64,000 bases of DNA from the NCBI GenBank assembly GCA_036378535.1, contig DASUWH010000046.1, positions 186,001 to 250,000 on the forward strand, given 5' to 3'. The translations under genes and the position numbers were made by a program. Every line of letters begins with the position of its first letter. The first letter of the stretch is position 1. This DNA is from Gp1-AA122 sp036378535 (GTDB taxonomy: Bacteria; Acidobacteriota; Terriglobia; Terriglobales; Acidobacteriaceae). The notes beneath the pieces are model-generated. The model saw nothing but the letters and a program-made list of their open reading frames with translations, did not search any database and was not told the origin of the DNA. This document shows, in pieces, positions 59,786-64,000 of the stretch.

Positions 59786-60034
59786 CTATTCCTTCAGCGG
59801 AACTAAGGGGTGAATGCCCTGGCAGAAGGTTGCAACCTTGCGGAGGCTGCCGTCGCCCATCGCTACTGTAATAACTGGGCCTCGGCAATAGACGGCGTGG
59901 CCGCTTTCAGCAAGATACCAGCGTCCGCCGTGGCGAACCTGAGCCACGGCCGCTTCGGCGGGCCGACGGGGAGACGGGGTCGCACGAAATCCGGGAATCG
60001 AGAACAGCAGCAGTACTACCACCAGGGTATTCAT
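59786..60034 (-). CDS. Small secreted hypothetical protein
   Basis: 82 aa. MNTLVVVLLLFSIPGFRATP is a signal peptide or anchor; the mature part (GGRWYLAESGHAVYCRGPVITVAMGDGSLRKVATFC) has two Cys that could form a disulfide. The ribosome-binding site is weak. I recognise no family. Confidence 0.5.
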   Translation of the reverse strand: MNTLVVVLLLFSIPGFRATPSPRRPAEAAVAQVRHGGRWYLAESGHAVYCRGPVITVAMGDGSLRKVATFCQGIHPLVPLKE

Positions 60035-60089
60035 TGTCGTCTCACAGGGTCAGGTGAAGTCGACAACCACAGTTTAAGAGACGGTACGA

Positions 60090-60476
60090 CTAAATCGTGT
60101 TCAATGCACGGCGCACATCCGGAACATCGGATGCAAGCCGGGGCGGGCGCTCAGGAGCTGAGCGTCGAGTCTTACTGTTATTGTTTCCTTGTTGCGCTTG
60201 CGCCTGGGGCGACGGGTTTTGGGCTTTCGAACCGGGATGTTTCTCGGCATTACGCCGCTCGCTTAGCAGCTTGCCTTTTAGGGTCGTCAATTCTTTGCTG
60301 TCGGACATCAATTCCGTGATCAGCCACCGCTGCGAAGTGATAGTCCGGTTTTGCTCGATGACCAGCAGCACCATGAGGCCATAGGAAATCAGGAACAGGA
60401 CCGTGAGCAGCGGGAGCAACGAGTGTTTGGATTTGGGTGCGTCAATCGGAAGAGCCAGTGCCGCTTCTGAGATCAA
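60090..60476 (-). CDS. Single-pass membrane protein, unknown function
   Basis: 128 aa from TTG 60476. A membrane helix at ~20-41 (LLPLLTVLFLISYGLMVLLVI) is followed by a coiled-coil-like stretch (SQRWLITELMSDSKELTTLKGKL) and a Pro/Gln/Asn-rich tail. There is no recognised domain. The start codon is weakly supported. Confidence 0.5.
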   Translation of the reverse strand: MISEAALALPIDAPKSKHSLLPLLTVLFLISYGLMVLLVIEQNRTITSQRWLITELMSDSKELTTLKGKLLSERRNAEKHPGSKAQNPSPQAQAQQGNNNSKTRRSAPERPPRLASDVPDVRRALNTI

Positions 60477-60723
60477 GCAAGTACCCCGATCGGTAGCCCC
60501 GGCATGCGGGCTGACACTCAGATTGCAGCTACTGGACCAACAGTTGTTCGGAGACTAACTCGTTGAAGGTAAGTACCTTTAAAACAATGCTGCGCTTTGG
60601 CCCGAAAGGGATGGATGCAACTCCCTGCACATAATAGGTAACTAGGCACTGTTACGACCGTAAGCTTGCGCCGAAGGCGGTGAGACGCCGCTTCCAGCAA
60701 GGCTTTTGGGCATCCCCAGGGAG

Positions 60724-61902
60724 CTACTTGCCCGATAAGACCAGCTTGGCAATTGTCTGCAGCTGCATGTTGGATGTGCCTTCGTAAATCTTGCCAATTT
60801 TCGAGTCACGCCAGTATTTCTCGACCGGGTAGTCCTTGGTAAAGCCGTAGCCGCCGTAGATCTCGACGGCCAGGGAAGTGACCCTCTCTGCCACCTGCGA
60901 ACAGAACAGCTTAGTCATGGCAGCTTCTTTCACGAAGTTCACGCCTGCATCCTTCATACGCGCGGCGTTGTAGACCATAAGGCGGGCAGCTTCGATCTCG
61001 GTCGCCATTTGCGCCAGCTGGAACTGAATACCTTGGAAATCGGCAATGGATTTGCCGAACTGCTTGCGTTCCTGGGCATATTTGGCGGCATATTCCCAGG
61101 CGCCGCGCGCTACACCGGCCATTTGCGCCCCGATTCCGATACGGCCTTCATTCAGAGTTTCAATGGCTATCTTGTAACCTTTGCCCGGTTCGCCGAGCAC
61201 GGTCGACGTCGGCACCCGGCAGTCCTCCAGAATCAGCTCGCACGTCGAGGAGGCGCGAATCCCGAGTTTGTCCTCTTTCTTGCCTACCGTAAATCCGGGA
61301 AAATTCTTTTCGATGATGAAGGCCGTAATCCCCTTATAGCCCGCACCGGGATCGATGGTTGCGAAAAGGATGAAAATGCCGGCTTCTTTTCCATTCGTGA
61401 TCCACAGCTTGCGGCCATTCAGAACGTAGTCGCTGCCTTTCAGTTCCGCGCGGGTTTGCAGGGCAAAGGCGTCCGAGCCCGAGCCAGCCTCGCTGAGCGC
61501 GTAGGCGCCCACTGTGTCGGCGGCCGTTTTCGGCAGATAGCGCTTCTTCTGGTCTTCGCTGGCCCAGCGCAGCAGAGCATTGTTGACCAAGGTATTCTGC
61601 ACGTCGACCACGACGCCTGCGGAAGCGTCCACGCGCGAAAACTCCTCCACGGCCAGAATAGCCTCGAAAAAGGTACCCGCTCCGCCACCATACTGCTCGG
61701 GGATCTCGATGCCCATCAGCCCGAGCTGGAAAAATTGCTCGATCAGGGAGTGGTCGAAAACAGCTTTTTCGTCCATCTCCTTCACCAGGGGCCGGATCTT
61801 CTCTTCAGCGAATTGCCGGATATTGTCGCGGAAGAGCAGTTCGTCTTCTGAAAAGGAAGTAAGAGGCGTGGCATTGGGCGCGGTCAGAGTTGCTTCGGGC
61901 AT
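60724..61902 (-). CDS. Acyl-CoA dehydrogenase (short/branched-chain type)
   Basis: 392 aa from ATG 61902 (AAGGTG upstream), the usual length. FAD-binding blocks: AYALSEAGSGSDAFALQT, LWITNGKEAGIFILFA, RKQFGKSIADFQGIQFQLAQM and EIYGGYGFTKDYPVEKYWRD. The catalytic base is probably Glu374 in IYEGTSNMQLQ, as in short- and medium-chain enzymes. It oxidises acyl-CoA to the trans-2-enoyl form, passing electrons to ETF. The 26 codons before the chosen start lack a ribosome-binding site. No etfAB nearby. Confidence 0.93.
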   Translation of the reverse strand: MPEATLTAPNATPLTSFSEDELLFRDNIRQFAEEKIRPLVKEMDEKAVFDHSLIEQFFQLGLMGIEIPEQYGGGAGTFFEAILAVEEFSRVDASAGVVVDVQNTLVNNALLRWASEDQKKRYLPKTAADTVGAYALSEAGSGSDAFALQTRAELKGSDYVLNGRKLWITNGKEAGIFILFATIDPGAGYKGITAFIIEKNFPGFTVGKKEDKLGIRASSTCELILEDCRVPTSTVLGEPGKGYKIAIETLNEGRIGIGAQMAGVARGAWEYAAKYAQERKQFGKSIADFQGIQFQLAQMATEIEAARLMVYNAARMKDAGVNFVKEAAMTKLFCSQVAERVTSLAVEIYGGYGFTKDYPVEKYWRDSKIGKIYEGTSNMQLQTIAKLVLSGK

Positions 61903-61987
61903 CAGAGCACCTTCACAGTCGAGATGCGAACCAAAAATTCTAGCACTTGGAAGCCACGGAGATGCGGAGTGGTCGCTCAAACCGCAG

Positions 61988-62025
61988 GCGAGCTTCGCTC
62001 GCTGCCCAGACGAGGGCGTCTGGGC
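61988..62025. repeat. Two adjacent perfect hairpins
   Basis: GCGAGC-TTC-GCTCGC (61988-62002) is directly followed by GCCCAGACG-AGGG-CGTCTGGGC (62004-62025). They lie in the gap between the MerR-TPR gene and acyl-CoA dehydrogenase, both on the minus strand, and look like an interspersed REP-type unit or a processing/termination structure. Confidence 0.65.
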
Positions 62026-62040
62026 CTACGCAGGACACAT

Positions 62041-62922
62041 TCACTTGCGAACCAGCTTGAGCCCGTCTGCGTGCAAAATGCGCTGAATCTGGTTGCGGGC
62101 GTGGACTGACCAGGGCCCAGTCGTGTCGAGCTTCACATAGGCCTGCCAGTGTTTCAGAGCTTTACGGGGCTCACGGGTTTTCTCGTAGGCGAGAGCGAGG
62201 TTGTAATGAGCGTCCGCATACGTGGGCGCCAGTTGCAAGGCGGTCTTGTAGGTCTGAATCGCTTCCGCAACGCGGCCGGTTTCGTCCAATACATTGCCGA
62301 GATCAAAATACGCCAACGCATACCGCGGATCGATTTCGATGGCGGCCCGATAATGCGATTCGGCGCCCTGGTATTCCTGGCGGTTGTAGTACAGGGTGCC
62401 CACATTAATGTGCGCCGCAGCGTGGGCGGGGTCCAGTTCCAGCACCTTCAGATAACAATCCATGGCAGCGGACTGCGTTGCCGGGTTCTCTTCCAGAGCG
62501 ATGCCGCGGGTAAATAGCTCGGCGATATTCTCCACCGGCACCGGTTTCGCTGGCGACGATCTCTTGCTTGCCACCACCTTCTCTTCAGGGGAGAAATCCA
62601 TCAAAAATTGCCCGGCGATTGGCTCCAGCAGTTTGCCTTCATGGCGAAAGGCGATGCGATGGTGCTGAGTGCGATATGCTCCGGCCTCGATCAGGGGATT
62701 CTCCATCCCGGCAGCTTGTTTCTGCATGGCCTGAAGCGACTGGCGGATGATCCCCGGCCGAACCTTTTCGGCACACAAATCCCGCACTTTTTTGACCTGC
62801 AGGAGATCGAAGAAGGAATAGCCTTCGGCGGTGGCCACTAGCCCGGCCCGTTCCCATGCCGCCAACTGTCGCTGCGTTATCCGCAGGATGCGTAGCAGGT
62901 CAGCTCGACTGTATCGGTACAC
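62041..62922 (-). CDS. MerR-type HTH fused to TPR repeats
   Basis: 293 aa from GTG 62922. Residues ~3-70 form a MerR-like winged helix (YSRADLLRILRITQRQLAAWERAGLV, then YSFFDLLQVKKVRDL). A middle linker (~70-150) leads to four TPR units (~150-275: AAMDCYLKVLELDPAHAAAHINVGTLYYN, ...YALAYFDLGNVLDETG, ...YADAHYNLALAYEK). The fusion suggests DNA binding coupled to protein-protein contact. The target is unknown; it is transcribed towards acyl-CoA dehydrogenase, 138 bp away. Confidence 0.8.
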   Translation of the reverse strand: MYRYSRADLLRILRITQRQLAAWERAGLVATAEGYSFFDLLQVKKVRDLCAEKVRPGIIRQSLQAMQKQAAGMENPLIEAGAYRTQHHRIAFRHEGKLLEPIAGQFLMDFSPEEKVVASKRSSPAKPVPVENIAELFTRGIALEENPATQSAAMDCYLKVLELDPAHAAAHINVGTLYYNRQEYQGAESHYRAAIEIDPRYALAYFDLGNVLDETGRVAEAIQTYKTALQLAPTYADAHYNLALAYEKTREPRKALKHWQAYVKLDTTGPWSVHARNQIQRILHADGLKLVRK

Positions 62923-63018
62923 GGTTTTATGTGGTCGTACAGCCCGTATTATCAGGAACTTCGCTGCTTATTGGCAAGGCTAAACTGTTGTGGAAATCGA
63001 GGTGAGGAACAGGAAAAC

Positions 63019-64000
63019 TCACTGCATGCTGAGGCGCACGGGCTTACGCTTTTCGCATTGGATCAGGAGTTGGCGCTCGCCCTCCTGGGGCAAGTTCCCG
63101 GCAATTGTGCCGGTCTGGTCGTAGGAGTCGTCAGTGGCATGGACCCGCACGCGGATGCGGTGCTCGCCGGCCGCCACTCGTACCCAGTCCGATTGGTAAC
63201 CTTCAACTCCTTTGAACACTACCATCCGCTTTTTTACGATCCCTGCGACCGTCTGATCGTAGGCCAACTTGTCGTCAACCCAAACGAAGACCTCGGCCTG
63301 TTGAAAGCGGTGTTCAACGCGCAAGCGCAGCGTAGCGGTGCTATGCGCCGCCTCGATCTGGCGTCGGGCCGGCGCTGCGACTATCGCGTCGACATTGGCA
63401 CCTTCGGCAACGACTAAATTCCTGGGTCTCGAGTGCCGGACGGATTTCACACGTCTAGATTTGAGGTTGAGCGGCGAATCGGTCGTTGGGCTTGGCGATG
63501 CGTGCGCAGGGGAATTGTTCGCAGTTCCTGGAGTTGAATTCGTGGAAGAAGGTTCGACTGCCGCGATCGGCAAGACCGCGCCTATCTTTGTGCGCGGCAG
63601 GAGCACCGCGAAAATCGTTCCTACAAGTGCCAACGTCAACACCGCCACGCTTAAGTACTGCCAGTCGTGCCATTGGAATTTGTGTCGCCAGGAGGAGTCG
63701 CGTGCATTCTTACCCGGTGACCGCAACGGTCGTGGCGAGGAGCCATTGCTCACCACACTGGAAGCAGGGTGCACGTACCTGGCATCAAAAGAGGAACCGG
63801 TTTCGGTGCCGCGGGCCTGTCCAACTGTTTCTCGGAGTGCGTGCACGTCGGCCGCCATCTCCTTGCCTGTTTGATAGCGCTGGGCAGGATCTTTGGCCAT
63901 CGCTCGCGAGATGATGTAATCGAGTTCGGGTGGGAAGCCAGAATCGAAAGCCGTCGCGGGCAGAGGATTCCGGTTTACTACCTTGAAGGAAATCGTGAGT
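63019..64000 (-). CDS. Serine/threonine protein kinase, 3' part (cut by window edge)
   Basis: The frame is open to the window end; the visible ~326 residues begin LTISFKVVNRNPLP and include the last helix of a PknB-type kinase domain (FPPELDYIISRAMAKDPAQRYQTGKEMAADVHAL). A membrane helix follows (YLSVAVLTLALVGTIFAVLLP), then a Ser/Thr/Pro-rich linker and an extracytoplasmic beta-rich domain (LRLRVEHRFQQAEVFVWVDDKLAYD, GEHRIRVRV). The catalytic loop lies outside the window. Acidobacteriota carry many such kinases. The Met at 63900 is internal, not a start. Confidence 0.85.
   Translation of the reverse strand, partial: LTISFKVVNRNPLPATAFDSGFPPELDYIISRAMAKDPAQRYQTGKEMAADVHALRETVGQARGTETGSSFDARYVHPASSVVSNGSSPRPLRSPGKNARDSSWRHKFQWHDWQYLSVAVLTLALVGTIFAVLLPRTKIGAVLPIAAVEPSSTNSTPGTANNSPAHASPSPTTDSPLNLKSRRVKSVRHSRPRNLVVAEGANVDAIVAAPARRQIEAAHSTATLRLRVEHRFQQAEVFVWVDDKLAYDQTVAGIVKKRMVVFKGVEGYQSDWVRVAAGEHRIRVRVHATDDSYDQTGTIAGNLPQEGERQLLIQCEKRKPVRLSMQ

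Noticed and set aside
63019..63900. A complete 293-aa protein starting at Met 63900
   Set aside because: The frame continues upstream to the window edge with kinase-domain sequence, so this Met is internal.
1..64000. CRISPR arrays, prophage, integrase or transposase genes
   Set aside because: No regularly spaced direct repeats and no mobile-element proteins were seen; the holin-like gene at 58774 is a chromosomal YqjE-type protein.

Overview
The window reads as a chromosomal segment of an Acidobacteriota bacterium, most like the Koribacter/Terriglobales group. This is inferred from an Oar-like TonB-dependent receptor with a carboxypeptidase-regulatory N-terminus, a secreted 'PAGEY'-type small protein, many signal-peptide-bearing hydrolases, a PknB-type kinase with a long C-terminal tail, and intergenic GC-rich hairpin repeats. 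It is housekeeping and accessory metabolism. I see no phage, transposase, integrase, rRNA or CRISPR array. One tRNA-Arg (TCT anticodon) is present.

Layout. 1-2.8 kb: the end of a membrane redox operon with a membrane-anchored GcvH-like protein lacking the lipoyl lysine, a four-cluster Fe-S subunit and an NrfD/HybB membrane subunit. 2.9-6.7 kb: a coiled-coil membrane protein, a GH36-like lipoprotein and a small secreted protein. 7-9.9 kb: an overlapping amino-sugar operon (DeoR/AgaR regulator, AgaS-like SIS isomerase, PfkB kinase) with CTTTC-rich candidate operators. 10-16.8 kb: exported hydrolases, an exported adenosine deaminase and a purine nucleoside phosphorylase. Between them, on the minus strand, lie two tandem ~150-165 nt elements with matching closing-stem architecture, a promoter and a T-tract; these look like an undescribed or 6S-like structured RNA pair. 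17-23.5 kb: PPOX protein, homoserine dehydrogenase with no canonical start, a class V aminotransferase, 2-oxoglutarate dehydrogenase E1 and a YihY/BrkB membrane protein. 23.5-31.5 kb: a clan GH-A-like lipoprotein, an anion transporter, a heme-c/copper monooxygenase and a TPR protein with a degenerate HExxH motif. 31.7-35.4 kb: PilZ, hybrid histidine kinase and a degenerate HD protein.

35.5-42 kb holds MmgE/PrpD, a Lys4-type homoaconitase, an isocitrate-dehydrogenase-family enzyme and NADP-type glutamate dehydrogenase, in chemically sensible order. They could carry a citrate-like tricarboxylate to a 2-oxoacid and then to an amino acid; 2-oxoglutarate dehydrogenase E1 lies about 15 kb away. 42.2-47.6 kb: a large protein with two receiver-like domains fused to a PEP-synthase-type ATP-grasp domain, then NfnAB. 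Together with the three-gene PntA1-PntA2-PntB transhydrogenase at 54-57 kb, NfnAB suggests two routes for NADPH/NADH/ferredoxin balancing. 48.6-53.9 kb: TonB receptor, HGSNAT-like acyltransferase and a response regulator. 57-60.5 kb: small basic protein, tRNA-Arg, thioredoxin-like ferredoxin and a YqjD/YqjE-like cell-envelope operon. 60.7-64 kb: acyl-CoA dehydrogenase, a MerR-TPR fusion and the 3' part of a serine/threonine kinase cut by the window edge.

All functions are assigned by reading motifs; no database search was run.
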